DNA from: Rostratula benghalensis
Lineage: Eukaryota > Chordata > Aves > Charadriiformes > Rostratulidae
Assembly: GCA_013399305.1 (NCBI GenBank)
Contig: VXAI01000021.1
Span: forward strand, 4,884,171 to 4,948,170
Length of the DNA stretch: 64,000 nt
Direction of reading: 5' to 3'
The stretch's first letter is position 1. Each line of letters starts with the position of its first letter. Positions 16,223 through 28,453 of the stretch are shown here, in pieces. A program made the position numbers and the translations under genes. The notes beneath the pieces were generated by a model. It made no database searches, had not been told where the DNA came from, and was given only the letters and a program-made list of their open reading frames with translations.

Positions 16223-18494
16223 TTTATTAAACCAAGAGCAGGGTAAAATTATAATGACTCTTGGAGGGAATTTTCAGACGCCACATTATCCTTTGAGAGG
16301 AAGATGAAATACAGAAATATGCCAAATGCTCTTAAGGCTGTAAATACCCTCTTCTCAGGCAAAATTATTAAGCTCAACTTTCATGAGCTTTACTTTGGCA
16401 GGGTAGTATGAGGGCATGTGGAAAAACAAACAGCAGAATTCCTCCTTCTCCAGTATAAAACATCATATTATTCAAGGCACTGGCTTATTAGTCCCCAGCA
16501 CAGATGTTAGGCGGCCTGGAGTCTCAACTGCTTGTCCCGTTGGTATGTGTTTCTCCTCATTATGGCTAGCTGCTCTCTAGCAGCACACATGCTTTTATGC
16601 TGTTTTCTCCTGCTGTGGTAGGACATATTGTACCTTGCAGCCTGTTTTGCCTTTTTTTTTTTTTTTTTGGTAAAACTCTAGTGTTCTGTTCTACAGAAGG
16701 ATGCAAAGGTCTTCATCCAGGTGTCAAGAAGATTTATATCTGGGGGGCTTTTTGTTGTGGGGTGGGTGGGTGGTCTGGGTGTGTTTTTTTAAGTTGTCTC
16801 TGTACTGTCCTGAAATCTGTCTGGTTACCAAAGAATTGCATGTTTTCTTCAAGTCGGCCTCAGTCCCTCTGGAGCTGACATGTACACTGGGTTGCAGTAG
16901 TCTCCTGCTGGTATCTCATAAACGTCATGCAGGCACTCTTCCCCAGCAGCATGCTGGAGGCAGCGGGTGTCTCAGCATGCTGCAGCGATACACTGAAGAA
17001 GTCCCTGTTCGCAACGGTGCTTAAGAGACCACATCTCTACCTGCAGCTTGGAGTCCTGTCTTTGCTCTCCTTTCCTCATCGCATCACCTGGAGATTGACT
17101 GGCAGTGGGGCTGAACACAGGCAGGCCTTCAGGAGAAGGAAGAGAGGAGGCATTTGTTTGCCAAAGCCATGGGGAAGGGGCTGTTAGTGCTCTGTTAGGG
17201 CAGGCCCCCATCACAGGGCACTGTCTGCAGACTAAGGAGCATCATCTCCTTCGGGCAGAAGCCCTTAAGGCTTGCAGAAATCTTTGCTTGCGCAAGCACT
17301 AATTAGCAGAGCTGAAGGACTCTAAGCTCCTTGAGGAACTCTTCATGGCTGTGGCTGGTAAACAACCTGAGCAGAGCTGGCAGGTGCAGCTTAGAGCTCT
17401 GCCTGATACACAGGGAGATCCCGGCAATCCACTCCCTGAGCCTGCCTGTGCTGGTGCTGGGTTTCTGGATCATGAAAGCAAATGCTGTAGTTGGCTCTGG
17501 CTGGTGCCTTTCTGGCTGGACAGATGCAGACATCTGTCTGTCTCTAGAGCTCATTTCTGGTCTTGGACTGGGCTGTAATGAAGGGGTAGCCTCTGTGGCT
17601 GCAGGTGCCAGATGCTGGGACAGATGGTTGGTTGTGAACATGATGTTTTGCTGGGAAACTTCTTTCTGGGGATGCCCCAAATGTACACTTAAGCCTCATA
17701 GTATTTCCAGAATACCTGTTCTGGAGTTGTTCTATGTGGGTTTTTTTGCCTTTCTGCTGTTAAACCTGTTAAGCACTGTTCAGTGACTCAGCACTTGTTT
17801 GCAGTGTGGTATGTTCCATGATGAAAATGCAGGAACAGTCTGTTTACTTCAGCACTGCTGCCAGTTTAATTTGTGGCATTTCAACAGCTCAAAGCAATAT
17901 TCCAGATCATGTTTATTTGGGTGGTAAGGTCATTTGCCATATACTAAACACCTGAAAAAAGAGGAGGTTTTGTGCTTGCTCAGTGCTGGTTTCCAACCTT
18001 TTCCCCAGCTGGCACTGCGATGGTTGGTGCAGCTCTCCAATGCTTGTAATGAGTAACTGACATTTTATTACTGCTCCAGCATTAATCCACTGTAATCCAG
18101 AAGCCCAGCCCTACTGCTCACCCCCAGATTAAACACTCCGATTTTGAGATGCACCCGAATCTGCAGTGTGCAGGGGGAATCTCTTGGAACAGGGAGCAGA
18201 TGTGGCTCATTATGGATGCGTGTGGATGTGCCCATGCACAAACACATGGTGACACGTGCCTTGCAGCACTGGGAACAGAGCAAATGGCAAGAAAAACATT
18301 TATCTTTCTGACTGAATTCTAGCATGGACCTGATCTGCGCCTCTTCACCTTGCATAAGCTTATGAGTCCCCAGCTTCCCCGTCAAAGCTTTTTTGACAAT
18401 TTCAAGTTGGAAGTAATATAATCAGCAGGGAAGGTCAGGTAGTGGAAGCAGAGCTGGGAAACTTGTAGAAGAAAGGCACAGCCCAGCAGGGGCT
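16223..18494. other. Intergenic DNA, no gene seen
   Basis: This segment has a 17-T run at 16652-16668, a G/T-rich run (about 16741-16785) and several overlapping chance open frames at 16.6-17.8 kb. The longest of these, 151 codons at 17331-17786 (+), is Trp/Cys/Leu-rich, overlaps a 125-codon frame on the other strand, and matches nothing I recognise. A 12-bp palindrome CATAAGCTTATG lies at about 18353-18364. Confidence 0.5.
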
Positions 18495-19660
18495 GTACGT
18501 ACATCTTCTCCAAACTAAAATGACACATCTATCAGCATTTCCTTGTAAGAGAGATGCTCCAGACCCCTAATCATTGTTGTAGTCCTCTGCTGTACCCTCT
18601 CCAGCAGTTACCTGTCCTTCTTAAACTGGAGAGCCCAGAAGTGGACACAGTAAGTACTCCAGATGGGACCTCTCCAGGGCTGAGTAGAAGGGGAGGATAA
18701 CCTCCCTTGACCTGTAGGTCACACTGTTCTTGATGCACCCCAGGATGCCATTGGCCTTCTTGGCCACAAGGGTGCATTGGTGGTTCATGGTCATCCTGTT
18801 GTCCACCAGGATTCACAGGTCTTTTTCCTCAGAACTGTTCTCCAGCAGGTCATCCCCCAGCTGGTGCAGTGGGTTACTCCTCCCTGGTGCAGCACCCTAC
18901 ACTTGTCCTTGCTGAATTTCATCAGGTTCCTTTCTGCCCAGCTCCCCATCCTCTCCAGGTCTCACTGTATGGTAGCACAGCCTTCTGGTGTGTCAGCCAC
19001 CCATCCCAGTTTTGTGTCATTGGCAAGCTTGCTGAGGGTATATTCCATCCCTTCATCCAGGTCATTGAGGAATATACTGAGTAGGACTGGACCCAGTACT
19101 GACCTGTGGGGACCACTAGTTATAAGCTTCCACCTAGGCTCTGTGCCACTAATCATGACCCTCTGAGCTCTATCTTTCCACCAGTTTTCAACCCACCTGA
19201 CTGTCCATTCATCTAATCTTAGACTTCCTAAGTTTACCTATGAGGAAGCTGTGGTAGATGGTGTCAAAAGCCTTGCTGAAGTCTAGGTAGGCAACATCTA
19301 CTGCCCTCCCCCCATCTATCCATCCAGTCATGCCATTCTAGAATGCTATCAGGTTAGTCAGACATGATTTCCCCTTGGTGAATCTGTGTTGACTACTTCT
19401 GATAGCTTTTGTTTTCTCCTCATGCTCTGAGATGATGCCCAGAACAAATTGTTTCATCATCTTGCCAGTGATGGAGGCAAGGCTGAACAATCTGTGGTTT
19501 CACAGTTCTTCCTTCTTGCCCTTTTTGAAGACTGGGATGACACTGGCTTTCCTCCAGTCCTCTGGCACCTTGCCTCTTCCCTGGGACCATTCAAAGATGA
19601 TGGAGAGTGGCTCAACAATGACCTCTAGCAACTCCCTCAGCACTTGCTGTGTCATTAGTG
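18495..19660 (-). repeat. CR1 LINE, reverse orientation, decayed reverse-transcriptase domain
   Basis: On the minus strand this reads as the C-terminal half of the CR1 reverse transcriptase. A frame at 19156-18962 contains ITSGPHRSVLGPVLLSIFLN followed by DLDEGMEYTLSKLANDTKLG and WVADTPEGCATIQ. This is the RT core, where the catalytic F/Y-A-D-D box has become LAND. Further downstream, in another frame (about 18806-18621), come KKANGILGCIKNS and SREVILPFYSALERSHLEYL, the usual CR1 C-terminal motifs. The upstream part (19.2-19.66 kb) carries the RT finger segments in frameshifted form. The 3' UTR is missing, so the copy is truncated at both ends and inactive. The ends are approximate. Confidence 0.9.
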
Positions 19661-22469
19661 TTTGTTTTGAATTCATGACACAGGAGTTGAGAAGCTCCTG
19701 AGAGGAAGAGTTAGGAGGTTTTTGCCTTCAGGGAGCTTGCCATTCACATGGGGGAAGCAGGAAGCTACTTGTATCCTTGGAGGCTAAATCTGCCACTTGG
19801 TATTTTTCTGAGGAGTCTCAAACCTGTTGTTCACCTGCAGCAGAGCAGTGGAGATGACTGCACTTGTTTTTACTGTCCTGTCCAAGGATGTGTGTGGAGG
19901 GGTCTCCTGAACCGAGTAATAGGCAAGCTCTCAAACCACTGGTCTACCAAAACTTCACTCTGTTTGTATATGGAGCCTGAATGTGTGTTTTGGATTCTGG
20001 TGTGTTACCCATGTGGAGAGGCTGTATTTGCTGTGGGGTACAGCAAGGTTAACCTGAAATCTTCACAGCTCACCTCAGCGTGCCAGGACAGTTTTAATTT
20101 CTGACAACAGTATGAAGAAATGAGGCCACTGGGACAAGACAACTCTGGCTGTACAGACAAATTTACCCCTGCCTCAGCATGAGCCATCACGGTTGGCATT
20201 CTGGTCAACACTGGTCCAGGATGAGCAAGAAGGAGCCCAAGGTGCCATTGAGCTATGCTTTGGGTGTGTGTTGTGGAGAGGAGAGTCTGTGTTCCAGAAC
20301 CTGACTTCTGTTCCTTGCTCTTGCTGATATGTCTTTGTTTCTGAAGGAGGCTTCCCTGGGATGCAGGGGCTGGTCAGGGTGATTTTCAGCTGTTCCAGTG
20401 TGGAAAATGCTGGTCTGAGTAATCCAACAGCCAAGTAAATGGTCAGGTTTCAATTTTCCCCTTTACAATTTTCTTAGCGTGAGCACAGCAGTGAGCAGGT
20501 GCAGGTAGGTGGAAGAGTTGTGTTGTGACTAATTCTGCTTTCCAGCCTGCTCACTTCATCCAGGTCACTCAATCTGGTTTATAAATGCAATGAATGGGAA
20601 CACGCTGTCTATATGCAACATCAGCAACAGCATCTGTAACAGGGGTTGGGATGATAAACTCACAGGATGTAGGCAATTATGAGGAACAAGACTAGGTCAA
20701 CTTAATTGTTATTTTAAGGAAAACTGGATGATGTTTTCCATGTTTGAAAGATGTGTGGCCATTTACCACTCATGTTTAAAGGGCAGTTGATTTGGGTTAG
20801 AATTGGCATATGATGAAAGCTCTTAGGCTGGTTCTGCCTGTCCTGATGTGAAGGGATCAAGGGTATGGCCCATTCACCCTCCCAAAGCAAAGACTGGAAA
20901 TGAAAAATTTGATGGCAGGTATTTAAGAAAAGGAGGATTTAACTGGAACTGAAATGAATGGTGAAAGACAGAGTGGATCTCAGATGCCTGTGAATACTTT
21001 TGAGCTAAAACCAGGAAGTTGTCTAGTTGTCTACAGGGTGGAGCTCTAGGAGCTTCATTTACCTTCTGGATCTCTGGAAGCTTCTAGGAGGTCTTCACTA
21101 CCAGCCTCTGCAACTTCAAACTGAGGCCGGTCATCAGATATGTTTGTGAGATGAGGGACTGGGATCAATTAACTCAAGTCCTCTCCAGTCCTTATTTACA
21201 TATGTTTGGAATTTTTAGTAATTTCTGCTGGGAGTACATCATACAGCTTAAGAGCAAGACTGAGCACCTGGCTGGTTTTGCAGCAAGGGAAAGAACCAGG
21301 AGATGCTTACGCGGTCCAAAGGCCTGAGGCTGTCTGGGAATGGTTTGAAAGCTGTTCCCACATCCCTTATGGATGTATGTAGACACACTTGATCAGCCCA
21401 GGGGCTGACTGATCTGACCTGGCACTGCTTCTGCTAGCACCTCTCTTGGCCAAAGTATGGTCAGATCCTTTCAGCAGCCCCCTGTGCCCCATGTGTTAGG
21501 GGCTGTTGGCCCTGGGCCATGAATGGGATGCAATGTCCTGAGTCACAGCTATGCATGGTGAGGTCTGGGCAGTTCTGAGCCAGCTTCTGGAGAGACAGCC
21601 CTCTGCCTGCCTACACCTCACCCTGCAGATGTTATCCTTGTCCTGGAAGTGTCCACTGAGCATCACCAGTCACAGTCCTTTTGTATTAAGTTTATCAGAA
21701 CTGATCAGAAACTACTCAGTGAGCAAGCAAGGTCTGATTCCTACCAAGTGGGCAGGCACGGGTACCTGGGAGCAGAGCAGACTCCATGATGCCTGTAGCA
21801 GGCAGAGGAGAATTGCCTCTGTGAGAGACCCACAGTCCTTGGCGTGGGCCCCAACACTGAACATTGCTGGTCCCCACTGGGGAAATGTGGGTTGGAGTCA
21901 CAGGCCAACTTGGCCCTTGGTCCTATGCCTGAGACCTAGGCTTGTGTCTGGCCCGAGTCATGCTGAGGCTGGACAGATGTCACACTGACATCTCTTCTCT
22001 AGGGCAAACTGGGGCTGTGCGCTATGCAAAACCAGTGACTGAAATGGGACATGTCAAGCATTTTCCCTGTACTCTGGGTGGCCCCTGGAGAAGTCTGCAC
22101 ACCAACTTGTTGGATGCAGGGGCTGCTGTGGGTGGTGCGGTGGGGCTGTATCTCCAGCTGGAGGTGGTCCTGTGGAGCTGCCTGACTGTGACTGCGTCCC
22201 TGTGCTGCCCCTGTACTCCAGGGATGTGATCGTTGTCTCTCTGGAAGAGTGTGCTGGTGGGACCCAGGGACTGGTGGCGGGGTGGGAGATGGCTGATGTC
22301 AGAGGGATGGAGCCGTATCTGTGGCAACCAGAACAAATAAATAAATAAACGGCGTGTGCTGGAGCAGGAGGCGCACAAGCTGCTGCTCCCGAGCACAGCT
22401 TTGCTGAATATCTCTTAAGCAGCTTAGCACCCAGTTTATTACCTGAGTGCCTTTGTGTCTGCTGGGTGG
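19661..22469. other. Intergenic DNA, no gene seen
   Basis: Moderately GC-rich from about 21.4 kb onward. Open frames of up to 145 codons overlap one another on both strands and match no family I know. A short (AAAT)n run lies at about 22335-22349. No repeat family is recognised. Confidence 0.5.
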
Positions 22470-22745
22470 CTGAGAACATCTTGCCGCCAGTCCCCTCGGC
22501 GGGGACCCCGAGAGCCTCCCCCTCCCTCCTTCCCTCCCTCCATCCCTCCCTCCCTCCCCGGCGCGGGCAGTGGTTTGCTCCGTGCATCCAGAGCTTGATA
22601 CGAAGCTGCCGCTTGGTGGTGAATTTTGGCCCCACGGTGCAAGGCCGGAGGTGTCCACCTGCATCCCTGGGGTGGGCCTGTCTCCAGGCGGGTGTTTGAT
22701 TTCCAAGTCCAGGACCCGGTGCCTGCGGGAGGTGAGCGATGCTGG
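22470..22745 (+). promoter_or_regulatory. CpG-rich patch, candidate promoter-associated island
   Basis: I count about 16 CpG dinucleotides between 22484 and 22738 in an otherwise CpG-poor window. The patch includes CTCGGCGGGGACCCCGAG and CCGGCGCGGGC. It contains a CCCT-rich tract (22515-22559) and ends at a donor-like GCGGGAG|GTGAGC (gt at 22732). This is the strongest promoter-like composition in the window. No TATA box or known first exon was identified, and the transcript, if any, is unknown. The direction is inferred only from the donor-like site. Confidence 0.35.
22515..22559. repeat. (CCCT)n-like pyrimidine tract
   Basis: About 45 bases of C/T-only sequence (CCTCCCCCTCCCTCCTTCCC and similar) are broken by a single CAT. 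The minus strand carries at least six runs of three or more G separated by one or two bases, which fits the G-quadruplex consensus. The tract sits inside the CpG-rich patch. Confidence 0.85.
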
Positions 22746-24278
22746 AAGTGCTGTAGCCAAGGCAGAGATGGATGGTGTCAGCAGCAACATGACCATGTCT
22801 TACAGTAGATGGAGTTACAACAGGTATCGTATCATCTATCTGGCTTTAGTTTGTGGGGGTGTTTTTTTTTTCTTTCTTTTTTCCTTTTTTTCCTTCCTGA
22901 TACTGTAAAACTGGCAAGCTGTTTATGTGAACTGAGACAGAGAGCCCTCTTCAGGAAAGCATAAACCTTGACTGATGTTGCTTTTACGGTTGAGGCACCC
23001 TGGTTTCTCACCGACTGGAGCTGCAGCGTTTGCTGCTGTTTAGCAAGCATTTGTCTGGAGACCAGGGTGGTAGTTTTGCCCTGATGCAGGAGGACTGGGG
23101 GGTTATTCCCAGCCCTAAGTGATACGGTTCAAAGGTTTCTCAGGGTTCCCCCTCTGAGCAGGGCAAGTGAGATGCGGCGGTTGCCTGAGCAGTTGTCTAG
23201 ACTCCTGAAAGATGATCTCTAGTAACTACTGTTAAAAGCTGGCACATAAATACTTTCTACAAATATAAACTAAAGCTTGGGAAAAGATGAGACCAGGGAG
23301 CCAGGATGTGGCTAAGAGTGATAAAAAGTGGTATTTTCAAGAAAAAGCTGTGAGGAGCACTGTGTAGAGCCTAAGTACCACAGAGCTGAGGGGGCTGAAC
23401 TAGGTGTCTCACTGAAACAGCTGAAATGCTCGCACCGTGTTTCGTATCAAGATGCAACAATTTATGTGTGTTTTTCTTCTTCTGGACAATGAAAAATTAT
23501 TGTAGCATTGGTTTTGCTTTTGTATGATTCACGGTTGTGACTGACAGCTTCTTCAAGCTTGAATGAAAAAGAAAAGGCACAAACTTCATACTTTTTTTTT
23601 ACTTTTTGTCTGTGTAGATGTTACACCTGAAATGGAGTCAGATGCTAAGCAGTATTAGCATCTCACTGAATCACTACCACAAGCTACCACAATATTTGGA
23701 AGAAATAACCCTTGGAAGTGAATTTTAGTGCTTAAGTATGTATTTGACACTGCCTGTGCTCCCTGAGTACGTGGGTTTATATGGTTTATACATCCATCTA
23801 GAGAGTTTCACTCATTTTTGGTACATTCGTACTGCCCCAGCAGAAAACATATACAGATGCATACAGTGGTGGCAATGGCAAAAATGTCTCCTTTAATAAA
23901 ACGTGTATATGTGAAGGTGAGTTATACAACAAGCTGTGGGTTTTATGCATGTATTCTCCCACATAGAGGATGCTTTCCATCTGATGCCATGTCCTCAGAA
24001 ACAGCAGTACTGAGAGCTCTGTCCCATGCAGTCTAAGTTTGCAGCAGTTTTGACATCCTAACCCCACAGTAGACAATCCAGAAATTTCATAAAACCTCCT
24101 CTTGGATGCTTTCTCCCAGTGCTATCACCTTTTGTTTTAACCTGATGTATTATTGCTTCCAATCTATTTCATCAGTTTTCATCCTTTCTTAGCATGACAG
24201 AGAAGTTGCTGATGACTGTTTATTAGCCTTGCACCTGGGAGGTGTTCTGCACTTGCGTGCTTGGCTTTTGTACTGCAT
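22746..24278. other. Intergenic DNA up to the assembly gap, no gene seen
   Basis: The segment contains T-rich runs near 22861-22895 and 23591-23607. I recognise no coding exon, RNA gene or repeat family. Confidence 0.5.
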
Positions 24279-24328
24279 NNNNNNNNNNNNNNNNNNNNNN
24301 NNNNNNNNNNNNNNNNNNNNNNNNNNNN
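24279..24328. other. Assembly gap (50 N)
   Basis: Fifty consecutive N. The round number suggests a placeholder, so the true missing length is unknown. Frames spanning it are artefacts. Confidence 0.98.
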
Positions 24329-27300
24329 AGAAATGCAGTATTTCATTGCCCCAGCTGCTTTTTTTGGTGGCCAGTTTCCATTTTTTCGAGATTATTTTCC
24401 CTCAATAAATCTAACCTCTATGAATCAATGCCTGTGTACTGTATGTATTTTTCAGTGCTGGGAGGCTGAGGAGGGAATTGCTGCTTTTTTACTCACAGTC
24501 TTCCCTTTCTGAAAAATGGTGCAGAGTTGTCCTCTCACGCTGAGCCTGTCCTCCCACGCCCCTCAATGAACCCGGTGGCTGCCACTGGCAGCTGGAGCAT
24601 GTTCACTGCCCCACCTTTGGTCTCACTGAGTAATGACAGAAAAAAGGTTTGAGAAACTTTCTGCCAGGGAGGGAAGGAAAGGAAGGGTGCTTGTTTTGAT
24701 CATCTGTGGTGCATGCCCAAGCCTGGGGACATGGGGTCTCCTCCCCCGGGTTCTGTTCCAGTGGGGTGTTCAATATTTTTCCTGACCTGCAGGCTCGTGT
24801 GACAACTACTTATGTCATGAGATGAGAAAATGAAACTATTGCAAGATTTCATTAAAGTTGAGCTCCAGTGTAGAGGGTTGTAGGAGCTATGCTAGTCAAG
24901 TCAAATAATGTAATTTGCTCCTTCCTCAAGGGATATTTATAACCTTGGGTAAGAAATGCTGCTGCTTGTAAAGCAGGGCTAATGATGTTTGCCTCATTTA
25001 CAAGAGTCCTGTGAAATGGAGTGATAATTCTTGGGTTATTTCTCCTCACCAGTGGCCACAAAAAGTTACAGCTACTCTTGAGGTGCTTGCTCTGTGGCAG
25101 CATTTGGGCCAGGGTTCCTCCAACATAAGCTGGCAGAAAAGAAAGCATAACTGATTTTTTTTTTTTTAGTAAACCCATCATATTTGCAATTATTAGCTCT
25201 GTTGCTCACTACTCTGTGACCTGCAAAAGTCACTGTGGTTTTTGGTTTGTTTTGTGTTTTTTTTTTTTTTCTTTCCCACACCTTGCTCTATTTCCTTGGA
25301 AACAAAAGGGATTAAGCACATACCTGTCTGTACAGATGTGTGGTGCAGCACCATGAGCAGCCAAATGCTAGGCAAAAGCCAATGACTGCTCCTCTGGGTG
25401 CACACCCAGGTTTCTTCTCTAGGTGTTGGCTTCCATGAACCAGCACTGCAGTTACAGAGGGGCAGGGCTGACGGAGCAGATGTTGCTTCCTGTAAATACA
25501 ATTCCATTACTCACTTTAAAACATGCTTGTTGTCAATTAAATCAGGTAAAGGGAACTAAACAGAGGTTTTGGACTCTGTGAGATGCATGATAGTAGAAAT
25601 CCACAGAAAAGAGAGGAGTTGCTATGTCTCTTCTAACTAAGCCAAGTCTATGCCTTGCAGATGAAAGCACTTCTGTGCAGCACACAGAGGCTTTTCTAGT
25701 GGGGTTTATCTGACATTTGTTGTGTATCTCAGGGTTTGGACACGGGATTGTGGTCTTTCCTTAGACTTGCTGCACAGGATTTCTCAACAGAAAAACCACT
25801 GCTCATTCCTGCAGGTAGCTTGTGCAAGTCCAAACACTGACTGCAAAACTTGAAGTGAGGGAGCCCCATGCAATGAGAACAGGCTGTTCAGCAAAGTTCA
25901 CCTCAGCTGCTCTCCTAATCAAAGGAAAGCTCCCTACCCCACACCAGACCAATGTGTATGTGAAAAAAACCCCAGGTAGAATAAGAAATGCCTCTTAATG
26001 ATTACATGGGGCATTTCCACATCTGACTTGTTGTCCCTCCTAAAAGGCCAGCCTTATCTCAGGTGCATCTTCGCTGTCCTCCTCTTTTGATTTGATAATT
26101 TCCTTGTTATCCTCAGTGTTGCCAACCTAAAGCAGAGGATAGGCAGCAATTTTAACAAAAACTGAGGGTATTTTGAAGGCCCTAGAAACACTTGGGATTT
26201 CTGGAGTCAGCCAGCTAATTTCTCGAATAAGATAATGACTCTCTTTCAGCCTCTGCCCTCGGTGATAGGCTGTTTTCTGGATAGTTACTACTAATTTCTA
26301 CTCAGTTTCTTTTCCTCTTGAGCTAAGTGCTACCTGCTCACTATGCTTTTGCCCCCTGGCTGTGCAAAACTGCTTTTCTTTTGGAGTGGAGCCAAACCTG
26401 TTCTTTTTCATGTTCTCGGTTTTCAGTGCTGGTGCGTGTTTTGGCAGCTGAGCCGTTGTCCACCAGCCCTCTTGCTGCCTCTCCCCAGGCTTTTCCAGTG
26501 GCCCTGCAGTACCTCACACCCAGGGATGCTGTGTGAGGGCTAGCAGAGCATTTCCCCAGAGAGCTCCTCAGGATGTGTTCACCTGTCCCAGTTCACTGAT
26601 TTCAGATGTCATCTGTGTGGGTGTAAGGGCCACCATGTAGCACTCTCTTTGGGTTTGATGTGTTCCAGTAGGAATTCATGGTCTGTGTGCAGGGAATTTT
26701 ATTTTCAAGGGGCTCTGGTGATACCCAGTACTGATCAGGCAGGACTCGAACACTCTAAGAAGTTCACTTCCTCTAGGCAACTTACAACCAAGCAGTTACT
26801 GAAAACATCCAGTGTCAAGAGTGAAATGAACGGCGGAAGGTGGGATATTCAGAAACCTCCATGTGCTGGAGCTCTCTGGAAAGGGAGGTGGCAAATGGAA
26901 ATCTTGCAGAGTGCTTCCTGTCATGCCCTTGTGGAAGTGGGAGCTCAGAGAGAAGAGTAACAAATACGATAGAAAGGTGAAAACGCAGACTAGGTTTTGG
27001 CTGAAAAGCTATTCTCATGAGCTGAGATACCTGTTTTCTTCAAAGCACTTCCAGCAGCTAGAGACCAGATGGACAGAAAATTAAGTCTCAATGATTCTAC
27101 TGGAGTTTCACCACTGAAGTGTGCTCACGAAGGCTTCAGGGAACTCTGATACAAGCTGTGGGAAGGGTCATTTTAGGAAAGTATGCAGAACTCAGTCAGC
27201 CCATGAGTGCAGGAGACCAGCTTGAAATCCAATATATGTGCAAATACTACAGACTGAGAATCTGCTGTGTGCATTTGGACAAACTGCGGGTGGTGAACTG

Positions 27301-28084
27301 CAAGGTTTTTCAGATGTCAGTGGACTCTGCATAGCTCATATGAAGAGGGCCACAACTGAATAGCTAGTCCAGAAAGGTTTCTGCAGGAGCAGTAGAAAGT
27401 GTTGCAGTAGAAGGAATGGGTAACCTGCAGACAAAATGGATACCTATGCATAAGCAAAGATGTTAGTGTTACCTCAAAACAAAACAAAAAGAACCCCAAA
27501 CAAAACCCCCCAAAACACAACCAACCACCCACCCACAATAAAATGTCAGCTGTGAAGACAGTAAAAGCCACAGTTGCTTCCTTGCTTTCACATGTTTCTT
27601 CTGGAGACTTCTCCCCTATCTTCATTGCTTCATTTCCACGTGTCTTTTCTGTTGTGTGTTTTGGGTTGTGTGGGGTGGTTTTTTTTTGTTTGTTTGTTTG
27701 TTTGTTTGTTTGGTTTTTTTTTTCCCCCAAAGGATTCTATTGCAGCTATGCTGGGCTTGTGAATTACCAGTTTGTGATTAATGTAAGTTTTATCTACTAG
27801 CAGGATGTTTCAACTGTTGGAGACAGCTGGAAACATTTTTTTTTCTATTGATTTTCTCTTTGGTCTGTTCTGGATATCAGCATTGTTCATGTCTCCCTTT
27901 TGAAGCTGGTATTTCTGTTTTGCCTTTTTTATCCTGGGCTGAAAACCTGTTATTGTGTATTTGGGTCATGGTGTTGGAAGGGTTTGATCTTAGATCTCAT
28001 TTTTGAAGGTTTTTAAACTTCTCTACCTTGATCTTCTCTGGGACAAACTGTTATCAATCAGTAAATAGGGGGTGTCCTCCAAAC
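24329..28084. other. Intergenic DNA, no gene seen; A/C and G/T tracts
   Basis: No coding exon is recognised. Simple sequence includes a T run at about 25255-25271, an A/C-rich tract at 27476-27535 and a G/T-rich tract ending in (GTTT)6 at 27655-27725. A weak MIR-like echo at 25185-25235 (CTCTGTGACCTGCAAAAGTC) is too short to call. A B-box-like string near 26745 on the minus strand is not in a foldable tRNA. Confidence 0.5.
27688..27711. repeat. (GTTT)6 microsatellite
   Basis: Six perfect GTTT units, preceded by an eight- to nine-base T run and followed by GG and another T run. Confidence 0.95.
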
Positions 28085-28453
28085 TTGAGCCAAAAGCAAT
28101 TTATTAGGGAAACTGTAACTTCTTCCTTCTTTTCTTCAAAGTAGCAGCAGTGAAATACTGAACCATATACACTTGTTACCTTCTTGGACTTGCTGCAGTG
28201 AGTGCACTTAACACCAAAGAGCAGCTCCTCTCTACATTTGCAGCAGAATTGCCTCAGGCCCTGTGTGCTGATCTGCCCTCAGGAGATGAAGGGTGCATGA
28301 TGCCCTGAGCCCCCGTTGATAGTGGTTATTGTCTGCTCCTAAGGGGAGGTAGCACACTGAAGAAGCGGGTTGAGGAGGGAGCCCCATGGAGCCTCTACCC
28401 CCGTTCTCTTCTCTGCCATCTTGTGATCTGAGGTGTTTCCTAGAGTAGGTACC

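Noticed and set aside
17331..17786. 151-codon plus-strand open frame
   Set aside because: Trp/Cys/Leu-rich, overlaps a 125-codon frame on the opposite strand, and has no domain or splice context that I recognise. Consistent with chance.
18571..19166. Several overlapping open frames on both strands
   Set aside because: The minus-strand frames are pieces of the decayed CR1 reverse transcriptase, and the plus-strand ones are its shadows. They are covered by the repeat entry.
22054..22635. 193-codon minus-strand open frame, longest in the window
   Set aside because: It runs through the CpG-rich and CCCT tract, is low-complexity (Gly/Arg/Glu-rich from the simple repeat), and overlaps other open frames in several phases on both strands. 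It resembles no known protein, so GC-driven chance is the better explanation.
24242..24512. Open frames spanning the N gap
   Set aside because: They exist only because N bases were read through, so the sequence is unknown there.
25185..25235. Possible MIR fragment (CTCTGTGACCTGCAAAAGTCAC)
   Set aside because: The match is too short and lacks any adjoining core or tail, unlike the copy at 16138-16222.
26735..26830. Minus-strand TGTTCGAGTCC string resembling a tRNA B box
   Set aside because: No pairing T-stem (GAGTG versus CCTGC), no acceptor-stem complementarity and no convincing A box upstream.
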